A program made the translations under genes and the position numbers. Below the pieces are notes generated by a model. That model was not told the origin of the DNA, made no database searches, and saw only the letters and a list, made by a program, of their open reading frames with translations. 46,062 nt of DNA from Bacteroidales bacterium. Its GTDB lineage: Bacteria > Bacteroidota > Bacteroidia > Bacteroidales > Muribaculaceae. The stretch is taken from contig JAJPXC010000068.1 of assembly GCA_021205635.1 (NCBI GenBank), forward strand, positions 1 to 46,062, read 5' to 3'. Positions within the stretch are counted from its first letter, which is position 1. Each line of letters begins with the position of its first letter. Positions 14,195 through 22,154 of the stretch are shown here, one piece after another.

Positions 14195-15417
14195 AGCGGC
14201 TGTTCAAAATATTGGGAAATTGGTTCAAAAGCGTCGCGAAGGCTTTTGCCCATGAGTTTACCCTCGTTTTCCGCGACGGTGGCGTGCTGCTGTTCTTTTT
14301 CTTCCTGCCGCTGGTCTACCCGATTGTCTATACTCTGATATACAATCCCGAGTTGTGCCGTGACATCTCGGTAGTGGTGGTCGACGACTGTCGCACGGTC
14401 CAGACGCGCGAACTCGTGCGCATGGCCGACGCCACCGAGGCCATCAACATCATCGGGTACGCCGCCAACATGGACGAGGCCAAGCGAGCCATGCACGAGA
14501 AGGAGGCGTTCGGCCTGTTGTACATTCCCCGCGACTACTCGGAGCGCATCGGCCGAGGCGAGCAAGGCGTAGTGGCGTTTTACTCCGACATGACGCTGCT
14601 GCTGCGCTACCGATCGTTCGTGTCGGCTTTGACCGACCTTCAATTGACCTCCGGCTCGCAAATCCGCACTGAGACGCTCGACGCCATGGGCGCTTCTTCA
14701 ATCGGCGGCACTTCCATGCCGGTCGACCAGCAAGCCTACTTCCTTGGCGACCCCACGCAGGGATTCGCCTCGTTCATCATGCCCGGAATCGTCATCCTCA
14801 TCCTGCAGCAATCGCTCGTGCTGGGCATCACGATGCTCGCCGGTGGTGCCGCTGAGCGCCGTCGCCGATTCGGTGGCACCGACCCGTGGTCAATCGACGT
14901 GCCGCAAGGAGCTGGTATGCTGGGTCGCATGATGTGCTACCTGGTTATCTACATCCCGTTGACGATTTACATCCTCCACTATGTGATGGTGATGTTCGCG
15001 TTGCCCCATATCGGCTCGCCGCTCGACTACCTGTTGTTCGTCGTGCCGCTGTTGGTTGCCTCGGTGTTCTTCGGAATGACGCTTCAGGTATTCGTCACCG
15101 AGCGCGAGTCGTCGATGTTGATTGTAGTGTTTACGTCGGTGGTATTCCTGTTCCTTAGCGGCTTGACGTGGCCACGCTACGCCATGAGCTGGCTGTGGAA
15201 GGGCGTGGGCAACCTTATCCCCGCCACTTGGGGTATCGAGGGATTTATCCAGATCAACTCCAACGGTGGTACCCTCACCGACAACCCCCATCCCTACATT
15301 ATGTTATGGATTGTGGCCGTGTGCTACTTCTTCGTGGCCTACCTGGCCCTGCGCTACGCCCAAAAATACGAGCGCCGCAAATACGCCCCCAATCCCGACC
15401 AACCTTACGATGCTTGA
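14191..15417 (+). CDS. ABC-2 type transport permease
   Basis: Second permease of the pair, 408 residues, homologous in layout to the preceding one: helix 1 at about 28-50 (VLLFFFFLPLVYPIVYTLIY), a long extracytoplasmic domain (about 55-190), then five helices. The segment RRRFGGTDPWSIDVPQGAGMLGRMM is the cytoplasmic loop expected to contact the nucleotide-binding subunit. It starts within the stop codon of the upstream gene. The two permeases probably form a heterodimer working with the MFP and TolC-like proteins. The ATPase must be encoded elsewhere, or the complex is energised differently. Confidence 0.88.
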   Translation: MKRLFKILGNWFKSVAKAFAHEFTLVFRDGGVLLFFFFLPLVYPIVYTLIYNPELCRDISVVVVDDCRTVQTRELVRMADATEAINIIGYAANMDEAKRAMHEKEAFGLLYIPRDYSERIGRGEQGVVAFYSDMTLLLRYRSFVSALTDLQLTSGSQIRTETLDAMGASSIGGTSMPVDQQAYFLGDPTQGFASFIMPGIVILILQQSLVLGITMLAGGAAERRRRFGGTDPWSIDVPQGAGMLGRMMCYLVIYIPLTIYILHYVMVMFALPHIGSPLDYLLFVVPLLVASVFFGMTLQVFVTERESSMLIVVFTSVVFLFLSGLTWPRYAMSWLWKGVGNLIPATWGIEGFIQINSNGGTLTDNPHPYIMLWIVAVCYFFVAYLALRYAQKYERRKYAPNPDQPYDA

Positions 15418-15425
15418 TAGCAAAT

Positions 15426-15543
15426 TAGCATTTAGCATTTAGCATTTAGCCAAATAGCCAAATAGCCGCTCAAGCAAGAAAACTATTATGCTAAATGCTA
15501 AATGCTAAATGCTTTATGCTAAATGCTAAACGCTAAATGCTAA
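15426..15543. repeat. inverted 7-bp tandem repeat arrays (TAGCATT / ATGCTAA)
   Basis: Three units TAGCATT (15426-15446) face eight 7-bp units ATGCTAA, ATGCTTT or ACGCTAA (15488-15543), their reverse complement. The transcript can therefore fold into several alternative long AT-rich hairpins upstream of pgi. The same 7-mer occurs at 6984-7004. Confidence 0.9.
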
Positions 15544-15551
15544 AAAATTTG

Positions 15552-15559
15552 TAACTTCG
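15552..15559 (+). promoter_or_regulatory. -7 box of pgi
   Basis: TAACTTCG matches the Bacteroidota -7 consensus at 7 of 8 positions. It directly follows the repeat array and predicts a start near 15566 with a 39-nt leader. No clear -33 box was seen because the ATGCTAA repeats occupy that position. Confidence 0.45.
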
Positions 15560-15604
15560 CGGTATAGCAATTACAAGTTACATTCTCCTTAATGTATTTA
15601 CATC

Positions 15605-16942
15605 ATGGATTTTATTAAAGTCAACAATCAACATGTCCTCGGCGCAGTCACCGCCGCCGACGTTAACGCGTTGATGCCCAAAGCCAACGCCGCCCTCGAA
15701 ACCCTCAAAAAAGCCGACGGCGCCGGCAACGACTTCCTCGGTTGGCTCGACCTGCCTACCCGCACCGACAAGGCCCTGCTCGACGAGATTCACGCCGCAG
15801 CCCAGAGCCTGCGCAAATCGTGTGAGGTAGTTGTCACCATCGGTATCGGCGGCTCTTACCTTGGTGCCAAGGCCGTGATCGAGGCCCTGAGCGACTCGTT
15901 CGCTCCCTACCGCCATCGCGCCGACAATCCCGAGGTGCTCTTTGCCGGCCAGAACATCGGCGAGGACTACCTCTACGAGCTCCAGGACTACCTCAAGGGC
16001 AAACAGTTTGGCATTATCGTAATATCCAAGTCGGGCACCACCACTGAGCCGGCTATCGCTTTCCGTCTACTCAAGGACCAGCTCGAGAAGGCTATCGGCA
16101 AGGGCGAGGCAGCCAAGCGCATCATCGCCGTCACCGACGCCAAACGTGGCGCCCTGCGTCAGCTCGCCACCGAGGAGGGTTACAAGACCTTCGTCATCGA
16201 GGACTCAGTGGGTGGCCGTTTCTCGGTGCTCACTCCCGTGGGCCTGCTCCCCATCGCCGTTGCCGGTTACGACATCTACACCCTCATCGAGGGCGCACAA
16301 GCCATGCAGAAGGCTCTCACAGTAACCTCCGACGACAACATCGCCGAGATCTACGCCGCTACCCGCAACGCCCTGTACAACGCCGGCAAGAAGACCGAGA
16401 TCCTCGTCAACTACAACCCCAAGCTCCACTACTTTGGCGAGTGGTGGAAACAGCTCTACGGCGAGAGTGAGGGTAAGGACCACAAGGGTATCTTCCCCGC
16501 TGCCGTTGACAACTCCACCGACCTCCACTCCATGGGCCAGTGGATCCAGGAGGGCGAGCGCACAATCTTCGAGACCGTCCTCTCGGTGGAGAAGCAGCAA
16601 CACAAGGTGGTGATCCCCAGCGACGCCGCCAACCTCGACGGCCTCAACTACATCGCCGGCAAGCGTGTCGACGAGGTGAACAAGATGGCCGAGCTGGGCA
16701 CCCGCATCGCCCACGTTGACGGCCAGGTGCCCAACATCCACATCACTATTCCCGAATTGCGCGAGCAGTACCTGGGCCAACTCATCTACTTCTTCGAGAT
16801 CGCCTGCGGCATCTCGGGCTACATCCTGGGCGTGAATCCGTTCAACCAGCCCGGCGTTGAGGCCTACAAGAAGAACATGTTCGCCTTGCTGGCCAAGCCC
16901 GGCTACGAGGCCGAGACCGAGGCCATCCGCAAGCGCCTGTAA
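15605..16942 (+). CDS. pgi: glucose-6-phosphate isomerase
   Basis: Interconverts glucose-6-phosphate and fructose-6-phosphate in glycolysis. The 445-residue length is typical of the shorter bacterial form. SIS-type motifs are clear: [18 protein letters not shown] (about 80-97), [19 protein letters not shown] (about 139-157), and a C-terminal [19 protein letters not shown] carrying the conserved lysine. The gene is monocistronic: a repeat-rich promoter region lies upstream and a strong bidirectional terminator downstream. Its product also feeds GlmS, which is encoded 1.6 kb away, but the two genes are not co-transcribed. Confidence 0.96.
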   Translation: MDFIKVNNQHVLGAVTAADVNALMPKANAALETLKKADGAGNDFLGWLDLPTRTDKALLDEIHAAAQSLRKSCEVVVTIGIGGSYLGAKAVIEALSDSFAPYRHRADNPEVLFAGQNIGEDYLYELQDYLKGKQFGIIVISKSGTTTEPAIAFRLLKDQLEKAIGKGEAAKRIIAVTDAKRGALRQLATEEGYKTFVIEDSVGGRFSVLTPVGLLPIAVAGYDIYTLIEGAQAMQKALTVTSDDNIAEIYAATRNALYNAGKKTEILVNYNPKLHYFGEWWKQLYGESEGKDHKGIFPAAVDNSTDLHSMGQWIQEGERTIFETVLSVEKQQHKVVIPSDAANLDGLNYIAGKRVDEVNKMAELGTRIAHVDGQVPNIHITIPELREQYLGQLIYFFEIACGISGYILGVNPFNQPGVEAYKKNMFALLAKPGYEAETEAIRKRL

Positions 16943-16955
16943 ATCTCAAGGGGCT

Positions 16956-16995
16956 CGATTTCAATCGACTTAAATCGATATAAGTTGATATAAAT
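16956..16995. repeat. 10-bp repeats related to CGACTTAAAT
   Basis: Four consecutive 10-bp units (CGATTTCAAT, CGACTTAAAT, CGATATAAGT, TGATATAAAT) follow the pgi stop. The second unit is identical to the main unit of the array at 37027-37096. Confidence 0.8.
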
Positions 16996-17013
16996 CGATC
17001 CCGTTTATATAGA

Positions 17014-17052
17014 AGAGGGTGTACCAAAAAATTGAATTTTGATACACCCTCT
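17014..17052. terminator. bidirectional terminator between pgi and the DUF4421 gene
   Basis: A 16-bp stem with one mismatch (arms 17014-17029 and 17037-17052) has a 7-nt loop, with A-rich and T-rich flanks on the inner and outer sides. It lies between two convergent genes and can serve both. Confidence 0.85.
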
Positions 17053-17071
17053 TGTTTTATGTTCTTAGCGA

Positions 17072-18259
17072 TTAGAAGCGCATGCCCACGAGGGCTTGGA
17101 ACGAGATGTTGGTGTTGAAAAAGTCGTAGCTGTGCTCGTGGTAATACGACCAGAACGCGTAGGCCTGTACCCCGGCGAACAGCGCGCGGTGGTTGTACAC
17201 CAGCGACAGTCGCATCGAAAGGTCGAAAGCCATTGTGTTGGCGCGGTTGCTTTCGGTAAGGTCGCGGGAGTGACGAGCGCCAAGTCCTGCCAACGTGGTG
17301 ACGTTGAAGAGCCAGCGTCGCGGTTTCAGCACCCAGTTGTAGCCGTAACCGCCTTGGGCCATGTAGTCGGAGTAGTTGAAATGGTAACGCAAGGGCACGT
17401 CGGGCGATCCCGAGGTGTCAAACCCCGAGCTTTGCACCAAGCTCTCGAAGTCCATCTTGATGTTTTGCTTCACCCAGGAGAAACCGGCCAGCCATGAGCC
17501 GGCGCTCTTCAGCTGGTACTTGGAGAAACAATAGGCCGCGGCGTGGCTGTATCGGCGATGGTTGAAGAAATAGTAGCCGGTGAAATAGGTGGAGGTGGTG
17601 TGGATATCGTTGAAGGGGACGTTATGCTCAAGGTCGGCAACGTTGGTGGCGAATTCGGTGATTTGTGCGCCGCCGTCGGTCGATTGGTGGGTGTAGTCGA
17701 TGGTGAAAAGGGCACAGGTGAAGTTAAGGTTGAAGTTGGTGCGCGAACCGGTGCTTCCGCCGAACCACTCGTTAACGTTCCACATATAACCCACGCTTAC
17801 GGCCATGAAGCAAAGGTAGGCGCCCATGTCGGCATAGATGTCGGAACGCAGGTTGAGGCGGTCGCCCCCGTCGAAGGCGAATTGATACGTCTGGAACCAG
17901 TTGTAGCTTTTGCCGAACAGTTTCCAGTTCTTGCCCGAGCCCACGACGTATTCGGGGTCGTAGCTGTTGAACGTGCGGTCGCCCCAATTGTACACCTTGA
18001 GGCAAAAACGGGGGAACGCGGGATACGCCACCCCGGGGTCGTTGATATGGAAGCCGTTATCAACCAGTTGTTTAATCCAATAAGTGGAGGAATGTACTTG
18101 TGCGTCGGCCACCGAATCGGCCACGTAAACCGCCTCCTGTCGCTCCAGAATTGAATCCACAGCCGCCACCAATTGGGGAACGCTGTCGACGGCCTCTTTA
18201 GCCGTCATCCCAAGCGAGGCAACGAGCGACATCAAGACAACCATTAGCCGCCCAGCCAT
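17072..18259 (-). CDS. DUF4421 family outer-membrane beta-barrel protein
   Basis: From the ATG at 18259 the product has 395 residues with a signal peptide (MAGRLMVVLMSLVASLGMTA). The segment RTFNSYDPEYVVGSGKNWKLFGKSYNWFQTYQFAF (about 95-130) is the DUF4421 signature. The rest alternates aromatic beta-strands and ends in MRF, as expected of an outer-membrane barrel. A GTG at 18292 is in frame, but the -7 box at 18297-18304 would start transcription at about that base. The ATG at 18259 is therefore preferred. Function is unknown. It is convergent with pgi and divergent from tRNA-Leu. Confidence 0.8.
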   Translation of the reverse strand: MAGRLMVVLMSLVASLGMTAKEAVDSVPQLVAAVDSILERQEAVYVADSVADAQVHSSTYWIKQLVDNGFHINDPGVAYPAFPRFCLKVYNWGDRTFNSYDPEYVVGSGKNWKLFGKSYNWFQTYQFAFDGGDRLNLRSDIYADMGAYLCFMAVSVGYMWNVNEWFGGSTGSRTNFNLNFTCALFTIDYTHQSTDGGAQITEFATNVADLEHNVPFNDIHTTSTYFTGYYFFNHRRYSHAAAYCFSKYQLKSAGSWLAGFSWVKQNIKMDFESLVQSSGFDTSGSPDVPLRYHFNYSDYMAQGGYGYNWVLKPRRWLFNVTTLAGLGARHSRDLTESNRANTMAFDLSMRLSLVYNHRALFAGVQAYAFWSYYHEHSYDFFNTNISFQALVGMRF

Positions 18260-18296
18260 TAAAAGCCCGTTTCTCGCTTTCTTGCAATTCACTCGA

Positions 18297-18304
18297 CAAA
18301 ATTA
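18297..18304 (-). promoter_or_regulatory. -7 box of the DUF4421 gene
   Basis: The minus strand reads TAATTTTG. It predicts a start near 18290 and a leader of about 30 nt to the ATG at 18259. The -33 element is not obvious. Confidence 0.5.
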
Positions 18305-18322
18305 CAACTTTTTTCTCCCATT

Positions 18323-18355
18323 TTTGGGGAGATTAAAGGAAAAAGTGTAACTTTG
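18323..18355 (+). promoter_or_regulatory. promoter of tRNA-Leu
   Basis: TTTG (18323-18326) and TAACTTTG (18348-18355) are separated by 21 nt. The predicted start near 18362 is six bases before the mature tRNA. Confidence 0.75.
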
Positions 18356-18367
18356 CGCCACAAAACC

Positions 18368-18454
18368 GCTCGAATGGTGGAATGGTAGACACGAGGGACT
18401 TAAAATCCCTTGGCCATAACGGCTGTGTGGGTTCAAGTCCCACTTCGAGTACCA
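18368..18454 (+). tRNA. tRNA-Leu (anticodon UAA)
   Basis: The 87-nt gene folds as a class II tRNA with a long variable arm. The anticodon stem AGGGA/TCCCT encloses loop CTTAAAA, with anticodon TAA at 18401-18403. The T arm is GTGGG-TTCAAGT-CCCAC. The acceptor stem GCTCGAA/TTCGAGT has discriminator A and an encoded CCA (18452-18454). The first acceptor pair is a G-U wobble. The D-arm text GGTGGAATGGTAGACAC is typical for leucine tRNAs. It has its own promoter and a hairpin terminator. Confidence 0.97.
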
Positions 18455-18475
18455 CAAGACTTTTTACCAAAATTT

Positions 18476-18537
18476 GACCACGAAAAGACACGAAAGGGCA
18501 CAAAAGCCCCCAAGGTGCTTTGCGTGGTCGCTTTTTT
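18476..18537 (+). terminator. hairpin terminator after tRNA-Leu (GACCAC repeat family)
   Basis: Arms 18476-18487 and 18518-18529 pair at 11 of 12 positions and are followed by a run of T (18532-18537). The element shares the words GACCACnAAAnGACACGAA with the inverted repeat at 2727-2780. Confidence 0.75.
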
Positions 18538-18572
18538 TCGGGCCTCTGCCCATCACTTAGTTGCTTATTAAT

Positions 18573-20420
18573 ATGTGCGGAATTATTGGCTACATTGGTT
18601 CACAAGACGCTTATCCTATCCTGATTCAAGGCTTGCGTAGACTCGAATATCGCGGTTACGACTCGGCTGGAGTCGCCCTTGCTCGCCAAGACGGCTCGCT
18701 CGCCGTATACAAGGCGCGCGGAAAGGTCGACAATCTGGAAACAGTCGCGTCGGCCCGCGACACCTCCGGTAACGCCGGCATCGCCCACACCCGCTGGGCC
18801 ACCCATGGAGAGCCTAATGACACCAACGCCCATCCCCACACATCCCAATCGGGTCGCATCGCCATTGTCCACAACGGCACGATTGAAAACTATGCCGTGC
18901 TCCGCGAGGCCCTCGCCCAGCACGGTTTCACGTTTAAATCGGAAACCGACACTGAGGTCCTCGCCCAATTGATAGAGTACGTCCAGAACGAGAACCATTG
19001 CGACCTTGTCGAGGCCGTGCGCGAGGCATTGCTTCAAGTTGAGGGAGCCTATGCGATTGTCGTGACCGAGCAGGGGCGTCCCGACCGCCTAATTGCCGCT
19101 CGCAAGAGTTCGCCCCTGGTGATTGGCGTGGGCGACGACGAGACATTCCTTGCCTCCGACGCTACCCCTATCGTCGGCTTCACCGACCAAGTGGTCTACC
19201 TCAAGGACAACGAGTTGGCCATCATCGAGCGTGGCAAGCCGTTGCAAATCAAGAGTCTCGACACCGACGAGCCTTCCGACATCGACATCCAGCCGCTGAA
19301 GATGAGCGTGGCCCAATTGGAGAAAGGCGGCTACGACGCGTTCATGCTCAAGGAGATTTTTGAGCAGCCAAGCACATTGCTCGACTGCCTGCGCGGACGC
19401 ATCACCGACGACTGCTCGCGCGTGGTCCTCTCGGGCGTGGTCGAGAATGCCGAGCGCTTCCTGCAAGCCCATCGCATCGTCATCGTCGCTTGTGGCACAT
19501 CGTGGCACGCCGCCCTTATCGGCAAGCGCGTAATCCAAGAGCTGTGCAAGATACCGGTCGAGGTGGAGTACGCAAGCGAGTTCCGCTACGGCAACCCCAT
19601 GATCGGCAAAAACGACATCGTGATCGCCATCTCCCAATCGGGCGAGACTGCTGACACGCTCGCGGCCATCCAGCTGGCCCGCGAGAAAGGCGCCTGGGTG
19701 TACGGAATATGCAACGTCGTTGGTGCGTCAATCCCCCGCAACACCGACTCAGGCACCTACATCCACGTTGGCCCAGAGATCGGCGTGGCCTCCACCAAGG
19801 CGTTCACCGGACAAGTAACAGTGTTGACGCTGTTGGCTCTCTGCGCCGGTCAAATCCGCGGTACGGTAAGCCGCGAAAAAGTGCGCGAGGTAGCCCAGGC
19901 CCTCATGAAAATGCCTGAGACCATCAAGGAGGTGTTGAAACTCGACGGGCCGATACGCCAGTTGTCGCGCATGTTCACCTACGCCCACAACTTCCTTTAC
20001 CTCGGTCGCGGATACAACTATCCTACCGCACTCGAGGGCGCCCTTAAGCTCAAGGAAATCTCGTATATCCACGCCGAGGGCTACCCGGCCGCCGAGATGA
20101 AACACGGACCCATCGCCTTGATCGACCGCGAGATGCCCACGGTGATTATTGCCCCCAACGACTCGCTCTACGACAAAATCGTGTCCAACGTCGAGCAGGT
20201 GAAATCGCGCGGTGGCTCGGTCATCGCAATCGTCAACCCGGGTAACGACAAAATGGAGCGTCTGGCCGACTGTTGCCTGGAGGTGCCTGAGGTACCCGAA
20301 TGCCTCACCCCGATTGTGTCGTCAATCCCCCTGCAACTCCTAGCCTATTACATCGCCGTCAACAAGGGCAAAGACGTCGACCGTCCCCGCAACCTCGCCA
20401 AATCGGTCACCGTAGAGTAG
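18573..20420 (+). CDS. glmS: glutamine-fructose-6-phosphate aminotransferase (isomerizing)
   Basis: Makes glucosamine-6-phosphate, the first step toward UDP-GlcNAc for peptidoglycan and lipopolysaccharide. The 615-residue protein starts MCGIIGYIG; after Met removal Cys1 is the glutaminase nucleophile, which fixes the start at 18573 rather than at the in-frame TTG at 18561. The N-terminal glutaminase domain (about 1-240) shows RRLEYRGYDSAGVA and AHTRWATHG. Two SIS domains follow, with CGTSWHAALIGK, SQSGETADTLAA and GRGYNYPTALEGALKLKEISYIHAEGYPAAEMKHGPIALI. The C-terminus LAKSVTVE is canonical. No glmS ribozyme-like leader is visible; the upstream spacer holds only the tRNA terminator. Confidence 0.97.
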   Translation: MCGIIGYIGSQDAYPILIQGLRRLEYRGYDSAGVALARQDGSLAVYKARGKVDNLETVASARDTSGNAGIAHTRWATHGEPNDTNAHPHTSQSGRIAIVHNGTIENYAVLREALAQHGFTFKSETDTEVLAQLIEYVQNENHCDLVEAVREALLQVEGAYAIVVTEQGRPDRLIAARKSSPLVIGVGDDETFLASDATPIVGFTDQVVYLKDNELAIIERGKPLQIKSLDTDEPSDIDIQPLKMSVAQLEKGGYDAFMLKEIFEQPSTLLDCLRGRITDDCSRVVLSGVVENAERFLQAHRIVIVACGTSWHAALIGKRVIQELCKIPVEVEYASEFRYGNPMIGKNDIVIAISQSGETADTLAAIQLAREKGAWVYGICNVVGASIPRNTDSGTYIHVGPEIGVASTKAFTGQVTVLTLLALCAGQIRGTVSREKVREVAQALMKMPETIKEVLKLDGPIRQLSRMFTYAHNFLYLGRGYNYPTALEGALKLKEISYIHAEGYPAAEMKHGPIALIDREMPTVIIAPNDSLYDKIVSNVEQVKSRGGSVIAIVNPGNDKMERLADCCLEVPEVPECLTPIVSSIPLQLLAYYIAVNKGKDVDRPRNLAKSVTVE

Positions 20421-20424
20421 TCGT

Positions 20425-20460
20425 AATCACGTAATACCGCAATACGGTAATAACGTGATT
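20425..20460. terminator. palindrome between convergent glmS and SusF-like gene
   Basis: AATCACGTAATACCG (20425-20439) and CGGTAATAACGTGATT (20445-20460) are near-perfect reverse complements with a short loop. The palindrome fills the 42-nt gap between the two stop codons and probably ends transcription from both sides. Confidence 0.65.
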
Positions 20461-20462
20461 TG

Positions 20463-22148
20463 CTATAACCATATTTTGCGGGTACCCTCAGAGGTTACCA
20501 CGAAATAGATCCCAGAGGGCAGATTCTCTCCCAAGACAAGCGTCCCAGAGCCATGGATGAATGAGAGAATACGACCCTGCAAAGTCACCAAAGAGGCGTC
20601 GAGGGGTTTCTCTCCTGTGGTGACTTGGATACACCCCGCGCAGGCTGAGATTTTCACGTTGCATGCGGTAAGGGGAGCGGCTCCAGCCTCGTCATTGGTA
20701 GGCGTGGTATTATCGTGGGAATATGCGCTGATGGAGAGATTGGCCAGATTGACTGTGATGGTGTAGGTGCCCTCTTTGTCGGGTTGAACGCTCCATTTGT
20801 TGTCGTCGCCACCCTCTACGACGACAGTGGCTGAAAGCGGATCCTCATCTTGAACGGTGGAATGCAGGGAGTAGGGGTCCCAACTGCGTTGACCCAGGAT
20901 TTTGAATTGTCGCGGATCCTCGTTTTCACCGCGATAGCGTAGGTCGCCGGTGAATGTGAACAACGCTGGATTAGCCTCGTCACGTACCATCGGTATGGCG
21001 TTTTCCAGAATCCAACCGGCCTCGGTTGCTCCCCCGATCATATAGAGATTGTCGGCGTATTCCTCGCCTGTGTACACTTGGTCGAATGAGGCCGAGAGGG
21101 TGTTGTGCTCAAGGTCGAGAGCGATGGTGTAGTACCCTTGCTGTGAGGGGTCGATAGTCCACTTTGAGTCATCGCCATTTTCCACGAAAGATGTGGCCTC
21201 GAGGATGTTTTGGAGGTCGCTCACGGGGTGGTAGGATGTGGGTCCCCAGTCGAGTTGGGCCAGTATTTTAAAGCTTGTAGGCTCGACGTTGTCAGTGCGG
21301 TTGCGCAACACCCCGTGGAAGGTGAATTTCCAGGAATTGTCAACGTCGGCTGGCATTTCGATTGCCGCCTCAGCGTTCCAGCCGATTTTGGTGGCTCCCC
21401 CCACCATGTAAAGAGCCGTGGGAGGGGTCACCGATTCTATTGTAACCGTTTGGTTGAGGAAATCGAGGGTGATACGACAGCGACGTTGAGCCACGGCCAC
21501 ATTCCATCGGCGGATAGGCTCGTTGTCGTTGGTGGTGACGAAAAATCCTTGGTCGAGGATGTCGATGTCGGCCAAAACTGGCACAATCCACTCCCCAGAG
21601 GGCAAGGAAAACCACAGGTTGCCTTTACGCAATTCCCCTTCGTAGATGTAGGTATAAGAATTCTGCTTGGAAAGCGAGGCTGAGCCCTCGGGAATCGCGG
21701 TGCCGTGAGCGGTGACTCCTGCGATGTCGACCGTTGGCGCATCCGTAACCGTAAGGGTGGGATTCGACTTGTCGGCGAGGTTCACAGTCACTTTATACAA
21801 TCCGCTTTTGGTGAGCATAAACTTGTGGTCCTCAACCTCGTAATTGAGATTCTTCACCATGGGGTAGGTGACACCAAGGGTGATTGGCTGGTCGCTTTGC
21901 AGGGCGTTGTAAGCGGGCATCCATGTGCCAGGGGTGAGGATGAATTTGAAGTCGCCTGAATTTAGGGTGCCGATCCACGTGAGCACGTCGCTTTCCCCCG
22001 GGGCCGTGGTGAGGTGAACGCCCGCGGTGTTGTCCCAGCCGTTGGGAGTGGCTCCACCGATCATGTAAAGGTCGGAGGTGAAGGGCAGTTGTTGGGAAGT
22101 GGCTGAGAGCGTGGCCAGGGCGAGTATAGAGGCTAGAAGATGTTTCAT
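20463..22148 (-). CDS. SusF/SusE-like glycan-binding protein with C-terminal sorting-type domain
   Basis: The 561-residue exported protein has a type I signal peptide (MKHLLASILALATLSATSQQ) with no lipobox cysteine, unlike classical SusE/SusF lipoproteins. Three segments read LYM(I/V)GGAT..GW (starting near 27, 244 and 366), each followed by a FKF/FKI(L) strand, as in SusE/SusF starch-binding modules. A degenerate fourth unit lies at about 140-240. The end, GIYFVVTSEGTRKIWL, looks like a T9SS sorting domain, suggesting surface delivery by that route. It is the second gene after the GH31 gene (6-nt gap), and so is expected to bind the alpha-glucan this locus handles. Confidence 0.85.
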   Translation of the reverse strand: MKHLLASILALATLSATSQQLPFTSDLYMIGGATPNGWDNTAGVHLTTAPGESDVLTWIGTLNSGDFKFILTPGTWMPAYNALQSDQPITLGVTYPMVKNLNYEVEDHKFMLTKSGLYKVTVNLADKSNPTLTVTDAPTVDIAGVTAHGTAIPEGSASLSKQNSYTYIYEGELRKGNLWFSLPSGEWIVPVLADIDILDQGFFVTTNDNEPIRRWNVAVAQRRCRITLDFLNQTVTIESVTPPTALYMVGGATKIGWNAEAAIEMPADVDNSWKFTFHGVLRNRTDNVEPTSFKILAQLDWGPTSYHPVSDLQNILEATSFVENGDDSKWTIDPSQQGYYTIALDLEHNTLSASFDQVYTGEEYADNLYMIGGATEAGWILENAIPMVRDEANPALFTFTGDLRYRGENEDPRQFKILGQRSWDPYSLHSTVQDEDPLSATVVVEGGDDNKWSVQPDKEGTYTITVNLANLSISAYSHDNTTPTNDEAGAAPLTACNVKISACAGCIQVTTGEKPLDASLVTLQGRILSFIHGSGTLVLGENLPSGIYFVVTSEGTRKIWL

Positions 22149-22154
22149 CGGTGA

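Noticed and set aside
18292-18292. GTG start for the DUF4421 gene
   Set aside because: The -7 box places the transcript start at about this base, and the ATG at 18259 begins a standard signal peptide.
18455-18572. glmS ribozyme or riboswitch upstream of glmS
   Set aside because: The 118-nt spacer is filled by the tRNA terminator hairpin; no ribozyme core pattern is visible and Bacteroidota generally lack it.
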